A DNA stretch of 64,000 bases, from NCBI GenBank assembly GCA_050331455.1, contig JBHJGV010000008.1:1-64000 (forward strand), in the 5' to 3' direction. Under the pieces are notes generated by a model. It was given only the letters and a program-made list of their open reading frames with translations, did not search any database and was not told the DNA's origin. The stretch is from CAYUYV01 sp050331455. GTDB taxonomy: Bacteria > Pseudomonadota > Alphaproteobacteria > JAJFIK01. Made by a program: the position numbers and the translations under genes. Shown here in pieces: positions 43,141 to 51,416 of the stretch (positions within the stretch are counted from its first letter, which is position 1; each line of letters opens with the position of its first letter).

Positions 43141-44037
43141 TCAGATCGCCTCCGCACCGGAGATGATCTCGATGAGTTCCTTGGTGATCGCAGCCTGGCG
43201 AGACCGGTTGTATTCCAAGGTCAAGGAATCGATGAGATCGCTGGCATTGCGCGTAGCGTTGTCCATGGCGCTCATTTTGGCACCCTGCTCGCTCGCCGCA
43301 TTTTCCAGCAGGGCCCGGAAAACCTGGGCGCTGAGATTGAGCGGCAGGAGTCCGGCCACGATGGACGCTTCGTCCGGTTCGTAATCATAAAGGGCGCCGC
43401 CCAGATCCTGGGCATCCGTTCCCTCGGCCGACGCGTCCTCGGCAATCTGGGCCGGGATCAGCCGCTGGGCCGTCGGCACCTGGGACACAACGGACTCGAA
43501 CCGGGCGTAAAAAATCGTACACACGTCGAATTCGCCCCGATCAAAGGCCGCCATGATGCGTTGGGCAATGCCGGAGGCATGCTCGAAAGCGATCTGACGC
43601 ACGCCGGTGAATTCGATCGTGTCCTCGATCAGGCTGCCATGGGTGCGCTTCAGAAAATCACGCCCCTTGCGACCCACACAGAGGATCTTGACCGTTTTAC
43701 CCTCGCCTCGCAGGCGCTCGGCATGGTCACGGGCCAGGCGGGCAATACTCGAATTGAACGCGCCGCACAGGCCGCGGTCGGCGGTCGCAACCACCAGGAG
43801 ATGCGTTTTGTCTTGACCCGTCCCCACCAGCAGACGCGGTGCATTGGGATCGCCCTGGAGGCTCACGGCGAGATTGGACAGCACCCGCTCAATGCGCTCG
43901 CCATAGGGGCGGGCATTTTCGGCGGCTTCCTGGGCCCGCCGCAGCTTGGCGGCGGCCACCATTTGCATGGCCTTCGTGATCTTCCGGGTCGACTTGACAC
44001 TGGAGATCCGGACCTTGAGTTCCTTCAGACTGGCCAT
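43141..44037 (-). CDS. atpG: F0F1 ATP synthase subunit gamma
   Basis: Rotor subunit of 298 residues. It has the two conserved coiled-coil ends: SLKELKVRISSVKSTRKITK AMQMVAAAKL at the N terminus and the C-terminal NATRNASDLIDSLTLEYNRS RQAAITKELIEIISGA. The Rossmann-like middle contains DRGLCGAFNSSIARLA. ATG at 44037. Stop is two bases before the small membrane ORF. Confidence 0.97.
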   Translation of the reverse strand: MASLKELKVRISSVKSTRKITKAMQMVAAAKLRRAQEAAENARPYGERIERVLSNLAVSLQGDPNAPRLLVGTGQDKTHLLVVATADRGLCGAFNSSIARLARDHAERLRGEGKTVKILCVGRKGRDFLKRTHGSLIEDTIEFTGVRQIAFEHASGIAQRIMAAFDRGEFDVCTIFYARFESVVSQVPTAQRLIPAQIAEDASAEGTDAQDLGGALYDYEPDEASIVAGLLPLNLSAQVFRALLENAASEQGAKMSAMDNATRNASDLIDSLTLEYNRSRQAAITKELIEIISGAEAI

Positions 44038-44065
44038 TGACCCCTCTCCTTCACGGTCTCAACCA

Positions 44066-45595
44066 TCACGCGAAGGTGCGGGTGAAGCTCTCGATGACCT
44101 CGGCGATCTTCCCTTCGAGTTCGTCCGACAGCTTTTTCTGGGTGCGGATGGCCTCCATCACCTCACCGTGGCTGGAGCGGAAATGGCTCAGCAGCTCACG
44201 TTCAAAGCGCTGGATATCGTCCACTTCGATCTTGTCGAGATAGCCGCGCACACCGGCAAAGATCGAGATCACCTGCTCCTCGACCGAAAGAGGGCTGTAC
44301 TGACCCTGTTTGAGCAGTTCCGTCAAACGGACGCCGCGGCTCAAAAGGCGCTGGGTCGCCGCGTCGAGGTCGGACCCGAACTGGGCAAAGGCCGCCATCT
44401 CGCGATACTGGGCCAACTCCAGCTTAATCTTACCGGCCACCTGTTTCATTGCCTTGATCTGGGCGGACGAACCCACGCGGGACACGGAGAGACCCACATT
44501 CACCGCCGGGCGGATGCCCTGATAGAACAGGTCCGTTTCCAGAAAGATCTGGCCGTCGGTGATCGAGATCACATTGGTCGGAATATAGGCCGACACGTCA
44601 TTGGCCTGGGTTTCAATGACCGGCAGAGCCGTGAGCGATCCCTTGCCATGGTCGTCGTTCATTTTTGCAGCCCGCTCCAGCAGGCGGGAGTGCAGGTAGA
44701 ACACATCGCCGGGATAGGCCTCGCGGCCCGGTGGGCGACGCAGCAGCAGGGACATCTGGCGATAGGCGACGGCCTGTTTGGTCAGATCATCATAGATGAT
44801 CAGGGCGTGCATGCCGTTGTCGCGGAAATATTCCCCGATGGCGCAACCGGCAAAGGGCGCCAGGAACTGGAGCGGCGCCGGGTCGGACGCGGTGGCGGCC
44901 ACGACGGTGCAATAGTCCATGGCCCCGTTGTCCTGGAGCACTTTCACGATCTGCGCCACCGAGGAGCGTTTCTGCCCCACGGCCACATAAACGCAGTACA
45001 GCTTCTGACTTTCGTCATCGCCCTGATGGGCAGCCTTCTGATTCAGGATCGTATCGATGGCAATGGCGGTCTTGCCGGTTTGGCGGTCACCGATGATCAG
45101 CTCCCGCTGGCCCCGGCCGATGGGGATCAGGGAGTCGATGGCTTTCAGACCGGTCTGCATCGGCTCGTGCACGGACTTTCGCGGGATGATGCCCGGCGCC
45201 TTCACGTCCACGAGGCGGCGCTCGGCGGCGTCGATGTCGCCCTGGCCGTCGATCGGGGTGCCGAGGGGATCGACGACGCGGCCCAGAAGACCCTTACCGA
45301 CCGGCACATCCACGATGGCGCCCGTCCGTTTAACGAGATCGCCTTCCTTGATGTCCTTGTCCGTACCGAAGATCACGACGCCGACATTGTCCTGTTCGAG
45401 GTTGAGGGCCATGCCCTTCACCCCGCCGGGGAATTCGACCATCTCGCCGGCCTGGACCGTGTCGAGACCGTAGACGCGTGCAATTCCGTCGCCGACGGAC
45501 AGAACCTGACCGACTTCGGTCACCTCCGCCTGCGCCTCGAAATTCTTGATTTGCTCTTTGAGAATTGCGGAAATTTCCGCGGCCTGGATGTCCAT
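44066..45595 (-). CDS. atpA: F0F1 ATP synthase subunit alpha
   Basis: Regulatory nucleotide-binding subunit of 509 residues. EISAILKEQIKNFEAQAEVT is the usual N terminus; Walker A is GDRQTGKTAIAID; ALIIYDDLTKQAVAYRQMSL, LLRRPPGREAYPGDVFYLHS and the arginine-finger region SVSRVGSSAQIKAMKQVAGK follow. The start ATG overlaps the atpH stop by one base (TGATG), so the two are translationally coupled. Confidence 0.97.
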   Translation of the reverse strand: MDIQAAEISAILKEQIKNFEAQAEVTEVGQVLSVGDGIARVYGLDTVQAGEMVEFPGGVKGMALNLEQDNVGVVIFGTDKDIKEGDLVKRTGAIVDVPVGKGLLGRVVDPLGTPIDGQGDIDAAERRLVDVKAPGIIPRKSVHEPMQTGLKAIDSLIPIGRGQRELIIGDRQTGKTAIAIDTILNQKAAHQGDDESQKLYCVYVAVGQKRSSVAQIVKVLQDNGAMDYCTVVAATASDPAPLQFLAPFAGCAIGEYFRDNGMHALIIYDDLTKQAVAYRQMSLLLRRPPGREAYPGDVFYLHSRLLERAAKMNDDHGKGSLTALPVIETQANDVSAYIPTNVISITDGQIFLETDLFYQGIRPAVNVGLSVSRVGSSAQIKAMKQVAGKIKLELAQYREMAAFAQFGSDLDAATQRLLSRGVRLTELLKQGQYSPLSVEEQVISIFAGVRGYLDKIEVDDIQRFERELLSHFRSSHGEVMEAIRTQKKLSDELEGKIAEVIESFTRTFA

Positions 45596-46155
45596 CAGCC
45601 AGCCTCTTTCATCGCGATCTTCAGATTGTTGAGCTTGGTCCGGATGGACGAGTCGATCATCCGGCTTCCGACCTTCACGACAAGCCCGCCGAGCAGGCCT
45701 TCATCGACCATCAGGTCAAGGGCAACACTTTTGCCAAGCGACTGGGACAGGGCGGTCGCCAGTTCGTTCGCCTGTTCGTCACTCATGGGCCGCGCACTCG
45801 TCACCGTCGCACGGACTTCGCCGCGCTCGCGGGCCGCCCTATCCTTAAAAGCCTGGATCATGCCCGGCAAAGCGAACAGGCGGCGGTTCCTGGCCAAAAG
45901 GCCCACGAAATTGCGCGTCAGCGATGCTGCGCCGCCGCGCTCCAGGAGCGCGGCCATGGCGCGTCCTTGTTCATCGCGGGAAAACACGGCGCTGGTGGTC
46001 AGCCGGCGGAGCGCATCGCTATTGGTCAGCGCCGTATCCAACCCCGACAGATCGGCCTCGACGGCCTCCACCGATCCAGCCTCTTTCGCGAGGTCGAACA
46101 GGGCATTGGCGTAGCGTTCCGCAAGACCGCCTGTCAGAGACGGAGTGTTAGACAC
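45595..46155 (-). CDS. atpH: F0F1 ATP synthase subunit delta
   Basis: Subunit that ties the peripheral stalk to F1, 186 residues. LAERYANALFDLAKEAGSVE is the conserved N-terminal helix; NFVGLLARNRRLFALPGMIQ and the C-terminal LMVDEGLLGGLVVKVGSRMIDSSI-type strand are typical. GTG start at 46155. First gene of the F1 operon; its promoter must lie in the 1-kb gap upstream. Confidence 0.96.
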   Translation of the reverse strand: MSNTPSLTGGLAERYANALFDLAKEAGSVEAVEADLSGLDTALTNSDALRRLTTSAVFSRDEQGRAMAALLERGGAASLTRNFVGLLARNRRLFALPGMIQAFKDRAARERGEVRATVTSARPMSDEQANELATALSQSLGKSVALDLMVDEGLLGGLVVKVGSRMIDSSIRTKLNNLKIAMKEAG

Positions 46156-46597
46156 GGCGAACCCTCGGATTGTCCAAAATCACTCCGGCGGAGCGATCCG
46201 AAACGGATAAAGCATTAAGTGATGGAGAAGGGATCGGGACTTCGATCGGTGCGAAAGCCTGAACGTCGCCCTCGCGATAACCGATACCGGCACCTGTTTC
46301 AGGTTGTTGATATCGCAGGCGGGCTCGTCTGACCCGCTCCCCTATCGCGGCGCGAAACGCACCCCTTTCCAAAGCGTGCGATCTGCTAACACAGCTCCAT
46401 GCGCCACGCAATGGCACCTCTCCCGCCTTTGTTCCGTCGTGTTTTCACGTGGCCGCCGGCCTGGCGCCACGAACAAAGCCAGGACAAAACCCAAACGAAT
46501 CACTTACCCTGATCTTTTCTTGTTTCGTTCCAGCTTATCCCCCCCCCGAGCCCGACGGATCGCCCTGGCGCGGGCCGGTGGGTATGGCGCGACGTGT

Positions 46598-46702
46598 GGT
46601 CGGGCGGGATGGGCCGCTTTTGGCGGTCTTCGACGTGGGTCGGGACGGATGGCGGGGGATTTCGGCCTTTGCGGCGGATCGGCGGTCCTCCATGGACGGC
46701 CA
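46598..46702 (+). repeat. Dispersed ~105-bp element, copy 2
   Basis: Aligns without gaps to the minus strand of 6778-6882 with roughly 83% identity by hand count. Similarity stops sharply after TCCTCCATGGAC on the right; the left edge fades near 46598. Sits in a gene-free region, as does copy 1. Confidence 0.7.
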
Positions 46703-46891
46703 GCGGGGACACACGCGTGCCTATCGCCGGCGCGTGGATCCGTGATGGGAGCCGTTTTCACGCCCTCGGCTCCCCGCCGGGCCTATCTGAGCGGGGGGCG
46801 GACCCGTCATCCCGACACGGTCATTGAACCCCATTTGGAACGGGGTTTCAATCGGGCTCAAACCCCCAGAAACCCGGCATTTGAACCAAGT

Positions 46892-46906
46892 GAACCCCAA
46901 CTGAAC
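46892..46906 (-). promoter_or_regulatory. Possible weak SOS-like box, GAAC-N7-GAAC
   Basis: GAAC at 46892-46895 and 46903-46906 with a seven-base spacer is the reverse complement of GTTC-N7-GTTC. A further GAAC lies at 46883-46886. The spacer is GC-rich and it is 250 bases from the nearest gene start, so chance is quite possible. Confidence 0.25.
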
Positions 46907-47153
46907 CCGTCAGCGACCGGCCGCCGGATCCCGCCGATGTCCGATGCCAATAGGGTCGTCGTCTCACATAAGGCGCTCCGGCAGAAAATGCCGCAGGCGG
47001 CAAGGGACACGATCGTGCCCCGCCCTTGTCTCGCCCTTCGTCTGGGGGGACAGTGGGTCGTAGAGGTGGCTTGGTCGGCTCCGGCGCTTCCCGGCCCCGC
47101 CCAGCGCATGACCCAGACTGCTACGTGATGATGAAAGTCCTCAGGGGATCCCG

Positions 47154-48179
47154 ATGAAACGCCTGTCGCGGACAACCGCGCCCGCGCGCCTGCTCGCGCT
47201 TTTTCTTCTCATTCTCTTCGCGGCGCCCTTCGGTGCGAACAACGCGGCGGCCCGCGATGACCGGACCGTCGACCCGGACACATTTGAAGAGAAGCTGATC
47301 CTCAAAAAAGAGTCCGTGTACAACACGATTTATGTCTTCGAGCAGGCCGGGCTGCGCTATCTGAAATTCGGTCACAATGCGCGCCAATACATCGAGTCAA
47401 TCTACAATCCGGCCGATCCGACGGCCCTGCCATCCGCCTACACCCGGTACATGACGCTGGGCCTCGCCTATGCCCGGTCCTTGGACCGGGCGGTGGTGGT
47501 GGGTATGGGTGGCGGGCGCACGGCCTGGTACCTTGCCCATCATGTGCCCGGCATGGACGTCATTGGGGTTGAACTCGATCCGGCCATTATCGAAATCGCC
47601 GACACATTGTTCGATGTGCGCACCGGCGACAACATCACCGTCGTGGAACGGGATGGTCGCATCTTTTTTCGTCAGCGGCGGGATGAAACCTACGACTTGA
47701 TCCACGTGGATGCCTATCGCGGGCCCTTTGTTCCGTTCCATTTGCTGACCCAAGAATTCTACACCCTGCTGAAGGATCGGCTGCGCCCCGGCGGCGCCGT
47801 GGTGCAGAATATCGAACCCTCCACCATGCTGTTCGACCACGCCATCGCGACCATTGGCTCGGTCTTCGACACCGTGGACATGTATCCGGCGTCCGGAAAC
47901 TATGTGGCCATCGCCTATATGGGCCCGCGGCGCAGCACCGGTGCGCTCCTGCAACGGGCCCGCGAGCGCCAGCGGGCCCATGGCCTGCGTTATGACCTTG
48001 CAACCCTGATCGGGGAGCGCACACCGCGCCTGCCGGACTACGATCCGGCCAAGATCCTTACCGACGACTTCGCCCCCGCCAACTACCTGCGCTCCGTAAA
48101 GCGCTATAACCGGCGCTGGGAGGAACAGAAAAAGGACGGGGCCGTGCATCCGAGCCTGGAGGAATTGCTGAAGCGCTGA
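47154..48179 (+). CDS. Spermidine-synthase-like protein with signal peptide
   Basis: A 341-residue protein of the polyamine-synthase (PABS) fold. The N terminus LLALFLLILFAAPFGANNAA is a signal peptide or anchor. The domain follows: KESVYNTIYVFEQAGLRYL, VVVGMGGGRTAWYLAHHVPG (nucleotide-binding Gly loop), VIGVELDPAIIEIADTLF, DGRIFFRQRR and IHVDAYRGPFVPFHLLTQEF. These match the soluble half of the large fused membrane spermidine synthases. Export of a SAM-type enzyme would be odd, as the cofactor is cytoplasmic, unless the N terminus is an anchor facing inward. ATG at 47154 with AGGGGAT upstream. The membrane half is encoded next. Confidence 0.82.
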   Translation: MKRLSRTTAPARLLALFLLILFAAPFGANNAAARDDRTVDPDTFEEKLILKKESVYNTIYVFEQAGLRYLKFGHNARQYIESIYNPADPTALPSAYTRYMTLGLAYARSLDRAVVVGMGGGRTAWYLAHHVPGMDVIGVELDPAIIEIADTLFDVRTGDNITVVERDGRIFFRQRRDETYDLIHVDAYRGPFVPFHLLTQEFYTLLKDRLRPGGAVVQNIEPSTMLFDHAIATIGSVFDTVDMYPASGNYVAIAYMGPRRSTGALLQRARERQRAHGLRYDLATLIGERTPRLPDYDPAKILTDDFAPANYLRSVKRYNRRWEEQKKDGAVHPSLEELLKR

Positions 48180-48238
48180 GGCGTTCGCTCCACTGCCCAA
48201 GACGTCCCATCTCGCCACGCATCCAGGAGACCGCGACC

Positions 48239-48985
48239 ATGGTCCATGCCGTTCTTCGTTCAAAGGCCCTGTTCATCGGGCTTGTCTATGCCAACGCCCT
48301 GGTGCTCGGCGCCGCGGTCATGGGCTTTGAAATGCTGGGCAGCCGGTATCTCGACCCGGCCTTCGGCGGTACGATCTTCACCTGGGGCGCCCTGATCTCG
48401 ACAGTGCTGCTGTCGCTGATGGTCGGCGCCTATGGAGGCGGTCATCTCGCGGACCGGTATCCGTCCGCCGCCCTGCTGGCGGGCCTGATCGCCGTCGCTG
48501 GCCTTTACTTCCTCGGTCTGTATGTCTTCGGCGGTCCCATGATCGACGCCCTGGCCGAGGCCTTCGATTTTAGCCGCTGGGGCCTTCTGGCCGCCGCGCT
48601 GCTGCTGAATTTCATCCCCATCAGCCTGTTCGGCACCTTCACGCCCTTCGCGGTGCGCCTCATGATTCAGGACACCGGCGCATCGGGCCGCCTCGTGGGA
48701 CGCATCTCCGCCATCCATTCCATGGGCAGCATCATCGGCACCATAGGAACGACATTTTTTCTGGTTCCTTTACTCGGAACCGGCACCATGACTCTGCTTT
48801 TCGGTATCGTGGTGCTCGTTTCCGCGCTTTCGCTGTTTTTGCTTGAATGGATCCCGGCTGCCCATGAAACGGTTGATGACCGACATTCTGCGATCGCGGC
48901 GGCGCCGGCGCGCGGGCCTCTGCCCCCTGTTGGCGCTGCTGGCAGCCTGGCCGGCCGGCAGCCCGAGCGCCCTCGCCGCCCCTGA
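48239..48985 (+). CDS. Membrane half of a spermidine-synthase-like system
   Basis: A polytopic membrane protein of up to 248 residues with about six segments. GFEMLGSRYLDPAFGGTIFT, WGALISTVLLSLMVGAYGGG and HLADRYPSAALLAGLIAVAG match the transmembrane portion that precedes the PABS domain in fused spermidine synthases. Here it is a separate gene downstream of the enzyme half. The last ~40 residues after LLEWIPAAHE are low in complexity and overlap the next gene by 122 bases, so the annotated end may be a run-on tail. ATG at 48239 follows the first gene by 59 bases. Confidence 0.78.
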   Translation: MVHAVLRSKALFIGLVYANALVLGAAVMGFEMLGSRYLDPAFGGTIFTWGALISTVLLSLMVGAYGGGHLADRYPSAALLAGLIAVAGLYFLGLYVFGGPMIDALAEAFDFSRWGLLAAALLLNFIPISLFGTFTPFAVRLMIQDTGASGRLVGRISAIHSMGSIIGTIGTTFFLVPLLGTGTMTLLFGIVVLVSALSLFLLEWIPAAHETVDDRHSAIAAAPARGPLPPVGAAGSLAGRQPERPRRP

Positions 48986-49910
48986 AGGCGTCGACGCCTT
49001 CTACCCTGAAGGGCCGCTGCGGGTCGGCACAAGCGTGTTCTATGCGGAAATGCAAAGGGACCGGGTCGTGGAATGGACCGGCACGGACACCCGCACCCTC
49101 TTTTTCAAACGCGGCTGCGGACCGACGGCCATCGCCCCCTATGACGACGGTTATGTCGTGCTGTGCCATATCGCCGACCGGCTCGTGACGATCACGGCCC
49201 GGGGCGCGCCGCGGAAATATCTGTCGCGGGATGTGGATCTGGAGCCCTTCGTGAATCCGAATGATGCGGGGGCAGACGATGCGGGGGGTGTCTATTTCTC
49301 CGCCTCGGGCATTTTCTCCCGGTCGGCCCCGGCGGAAGGCGCACTTCTTTATCTCGATGCGGAGGGCGACATTCACCGGCTCGCCTCCGATCTACAGTAC
49401 ACGAATGGTATCGTGTTCGATGCGGCTCGCAAACGGGTCCTCGTGTCGGAGCATCTGGGCAACCGGATCCTTGCCTTCCCGGTCACGGGGCCGGGGCAGG
49501 TGGAGTCTCCGGAGGTGTTCGTCGATCTCACACGGATCGGTCTGGGAGACCTCAAGGCGTTCCCGCCCCAGGGGCCGGACGGGCTCGAGCTCGACGCCGC
49601 CGGCAATGTCTTTGCGGCCCATTACGGCGCCGGCGCATTGCTGATCTTTTCGTCTTCCGGCACTTTGCGTGAGCGTATGGCCTGGTCCGAGCCGCTCATC
49701 ACCAGCGTTACGCTGAGTGCGGATGAAAAGTATCTGTTCCTGACCGGCAGCGAGGCGGGCGATGGCCGATGGTCTCCCGGCCGTGTCGAGCGCTTGGGCA
49801 ATCCCCTCAAACAGGGCGGGAATGGCCCCGCCATGGGGGCCTCGTCAGTCAGTCTGACCCGGAACAAAACGACAGGCGCAGTATCCTTCGATGCGCCCCG
49901 TCAGCCGTGA
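48864..49910 (+). CDS. Exported SMP-30/gluconolactonase-like beta-propeller protein
   Basis: A 348-residue protein with a signal peptide after an Arg-rich start (RSRRRRRAGLCPLLALLAAW). The body has repeated blades typical of SMP-30/gluconolactonase and strictosidine-synthase-like propellers: FVNPNDAGADDAGGVYFSAS, LQYTNGIVFDAARKRVLVSE, GPDGLELDAAGNVFAAHYGA and ITSVTLSADEKYLFLTGSEA. The N/D positions that bind metal in the central channel are present in DAGADDAGGVYF and TNGIVFD. The ATG at 48864 is preferred to the TTG at 48843 because it places the signal peptide at the end. It ends 10 bases inside a convergent gene. Confidence 0.8.
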   Translation: MKRLMTDILRSRRRRRAGLCPLLALLAAWPAGSPSALAAPEGVDAFYPEGPLRVGTSVFYAEMQRDRVVEWTGTDTRTLFFKRGCGPTAIAPYDDGYVVLCHIADRLVTITARGAPRKYLSRDVDLEPFVNPNDAGADDAGGVYFSASGIFSRSAPAEGALLYLDAEGDIHRLASDLQYTNGIVFDAARKRVLVSEHLGNRILAFPVTGPGQVESPEVFVDLTRIGLGDLKAFPPQGPDGLELDAAGNVFAAHYGAGALLIFSSSGTLRERMAWSEPLITSVTLSADEKYLFLTGSEAGDGRWSPGRVERLGNPLKQGGNGPAMGASSVSLTRNKTTGAVSFDAPRQP

Positions 49911-50812
49911 TGACCGGCTTCGCGATTGACCGGTGAGGCCCGATCCATGTCGCGATCGGCGCTGCGCAAGGCCTCCTGGAGCGCTCTATGGTCGTCATCG
50001 TCGGGCACGGCCGTGAAATCGATGATGATGTCGGACTTCGCAGACAGGGTCCGCTTCACGCTTCGGATCACCGTATCATTGGCTTCGTCAAGCATCCGGA
50101 CCGCGATCATGTGTTCGCCTTCGGGCAGATAGATTCTTTCCGCTCGGGTGCTTGCCGTGAAGGTCTTCAGCGTGCGTCCATTGACGACCACGTCGATCAA
50201 CGTGCCGGCCGGATTGGCGGGGGCGATCGGCTGCGCCCGGATTTCGACCCGGGCCTTGCTGAGATGCTCTGCTTCAAGGGCGCTGCGCGTGCTCGAGGGT
50301 TGGCGCAGATTGACCTGTTTGAAGACATTGTAGAGGGCATCATTGCCGCCGGCGAGGAGGATGCCCGTCAAGACGAGGCCGAGATAACGCAGGGCGTCAT
50401 TGTCCTGCGAAAGGCCCGCCCGGCCATAGGCTTCAAGAGCGCTGTCGAGCAGATTGACATTGGTGGCAAAGGACAGGGCGATCCCGACACCGACGATCAG
50501 CGGCGTCTTGAGCTCCTGCGTGCCCACAAATCGTGCGAAAAGCGGCCAGTTGAACAGGATCGTGAAGGCGCTTTCCAGAATGATCGCAATCACGCCGAGC
50601 AGCAGGATCGTTTCGGTGATGGCCCGCACCCGTTCCTCGTCACCGGCCCTTTCCTCAACGGTTGTGCCATTACCAGTCTGGTCGTCGCGGGGAGCGGTAT
50701 CCGCCGCCGCGCCGCTTTGCCCCTGGTCCTGGGCTAAGGCGAGGCCATCGGTGCCATCGCCGGCAAAAACGAACAGGGCGATGAGGATCAGGAAACGGAT
50801 CAAAAGGATCAT
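49901..50812 (-). CDS. Membrane protein with periplasmic C-terminal domain, unknown function
   Basis: A 303-residue protein I do not recognise. It has a signal peptide (ILLIRFLILIALFVFAGDGT), an acidic linker (DQGQSGAAADTAPRDD), about three membrane segments (TILLLGVIAIILESAFTILF, TPLIVGVGIALSFATNVNLL, LGLVLTGILLAGGNDALYNV), then a beta-rich domain (GTLIDVVVNGRTLKTFTAST, RIYLPEGEHMIAVRMLDEAN) that resembles PEGA-like folds. It ends in a charged tail. ATG at 50812; a GTG at 50863 extends it by 17 residues. Convergent with the propeller gene, sharing 10 bases. Confidence 0.65.
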   Translation of the reverse strand: MILLIRFLILIALFVFAGDGTDGLALAQDQGQSGAAADTAPRDDQTGNGTTVEERAGDEERVRAITETILLLGVIAIILESAFTILFNWPLFARFVGTQELKTPLIVGVGIALSFATNVNLLDSALEAYGRAGLSQDNDALRYLGLVLTGILLAGGNDALYNVFKQVNLRQPSSTRSALEAEHLSKARVEIRAQPIAPANPAGTLIDVVVNGRTLKTFTASTRAERIYLPEGEHMIAVRMLDEANDTVIRSVKRTLSAKSDIIIDFTAVPDDDDHRALQEALRSADRDMDRASPVNREAGHHG

Positions 50813-50898
50813 GGCGGCGCGGCCCCCTGGACAATCCGGATAAATCGGAATCGCTTGTTCCACGGGGCGGGCGGGCCGTCAATCGTACCGGATGCGGA

Positions 50899-51351
50899 CT
50901 ACCTCTCCTGCCCCGCTTCCATTGCCCCTTCCGCGCCCCTCTCCAACGCCGGGAGCCGCTCCGGCTCACCGGCCTTGTGGAGGCGAAAGACGATGGCGCG
51001 GGCTCCATTCGGACCGCCGCGGGGCGCATGGGCGGCACCGGGCGGGATCACATAGGTGTCACCGGCTTCCAGAAGCCGGTCCGGCCGGCCCTCCTCCACA
51101 TGCACAGCGGAGCCTTCCAGGACGTAGAGAAACGCCTCGCCGGGATGAGTGTGGCGCGGCACGGCCACGCCGGGCGGGATGACCACATCGGAAATCAGGA
51201 CCTCGAGCCCGTGCAGGCCGCTCACGGGTGCGCGCAGCATCAGATTCGAGCCCGGCGGCGGGCGGGTGGCCTGGGGCGCCGGATCGCCGCAGGCGCACAC
51301 GGCAAGCGCCATGCCGAGCGCCCGGAGAAACCGTTTCGCCGTCTGTCCCAT
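50899..51351 (-). CDS. Cupin-domain lipoprotein
   Basis: A 150-residue cupin with a short signal peptide ending in a lipobox-like VCAC (lipidated Cys at about residue 21). The cupin motifs are VPRHTHPGEAFLYVLEGSAV (motif 1, with both His and Glu) and DTYVIPPGAAHAP (motif 2, with the last His). A metal site is therefore likely. Function unknown; it lies immediately downstream of the PQQ-dependent dehydrogenase on the same strand but past that gene's terminator. ATG at 51351 with AAGGAG upstream. Confidence 0.8.
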   Translation of the reverse strand: MGQTAKRFLRALGMALAVCACGDPAPQATRPPPGSNLMLRAPVSGLHGLEVLISDVVIPPGVAVPRHTHPGEAFLYVLEGSAVHVEEGRPDRLLEAGDTYVIPPGAAHAPRGGPNGARAIVFRLHKAGEPERLPALERGAEGAMEAGQER

Positions 51352-51380
51352 GGCAAGGGCTCCTTAGCAGCCAGAAACAG

Positions 51381-51409
51381 GGACGGAGCCGGACAATCCG
51401 GCCCCGTCC
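51381..51409 (-). terminator. Terminator of the PQQ dehydrogenase gene
   Basis: A 13-bp stem (GGACGGAGCCGGA / TCCGGCCCCGTCC, one G-U pair in RNA) with a three-base loop, followed on the minus strand by CTGTTTCTGG. It begins a few bases past the dehydrogenase stop. Confidence 0.65.
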
Positions 51410-51416
51410 GAAGGCG

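Larger units (their letters stand above)
46156..47153. other. 1-kb gene-free region between atpH and a divergent gene
   Basis: No convincing gene on either strand; open frames are Arg/Pro-rich and featureless. It holds the second copy of the ~105-bp element (46598-46702), an 11-to-13-bp inverted repeat (ACCTG-TTT-CAGGT, 46292-46304), an imperfect hairpin near 46824-46851, and a cluster of three TGAACC repeats at 46882-46907 that includes GAAC-N7-GAAC. The atpH promoter lies at its left end but could not be placed. Confidence 0.5.

Noticed and set aside
43946..46114. 722-codon plus-strand frame opposite atpA and atpH
   Set aside because: It is a mirror of highly conserved ATP synthase genes and has no recognisable domain.
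46304..47128. 274-codon plus-strand frame in the 1-kb gap before 47154
   Set aside because: Arg/Pro/Ala-rich with no motif, no ribosome-binding sequence, and it runs through the repeat element and several inverted repeats.
48843..48985. Overlap of 120 bases between the membrane half gene and the propeller gene as a possible frameshift fusion
   Set aside because: The two proteins belong to unrelated families, the second has its own signal peptide, and the tail of the first is featureless; a run-on end explains it better.
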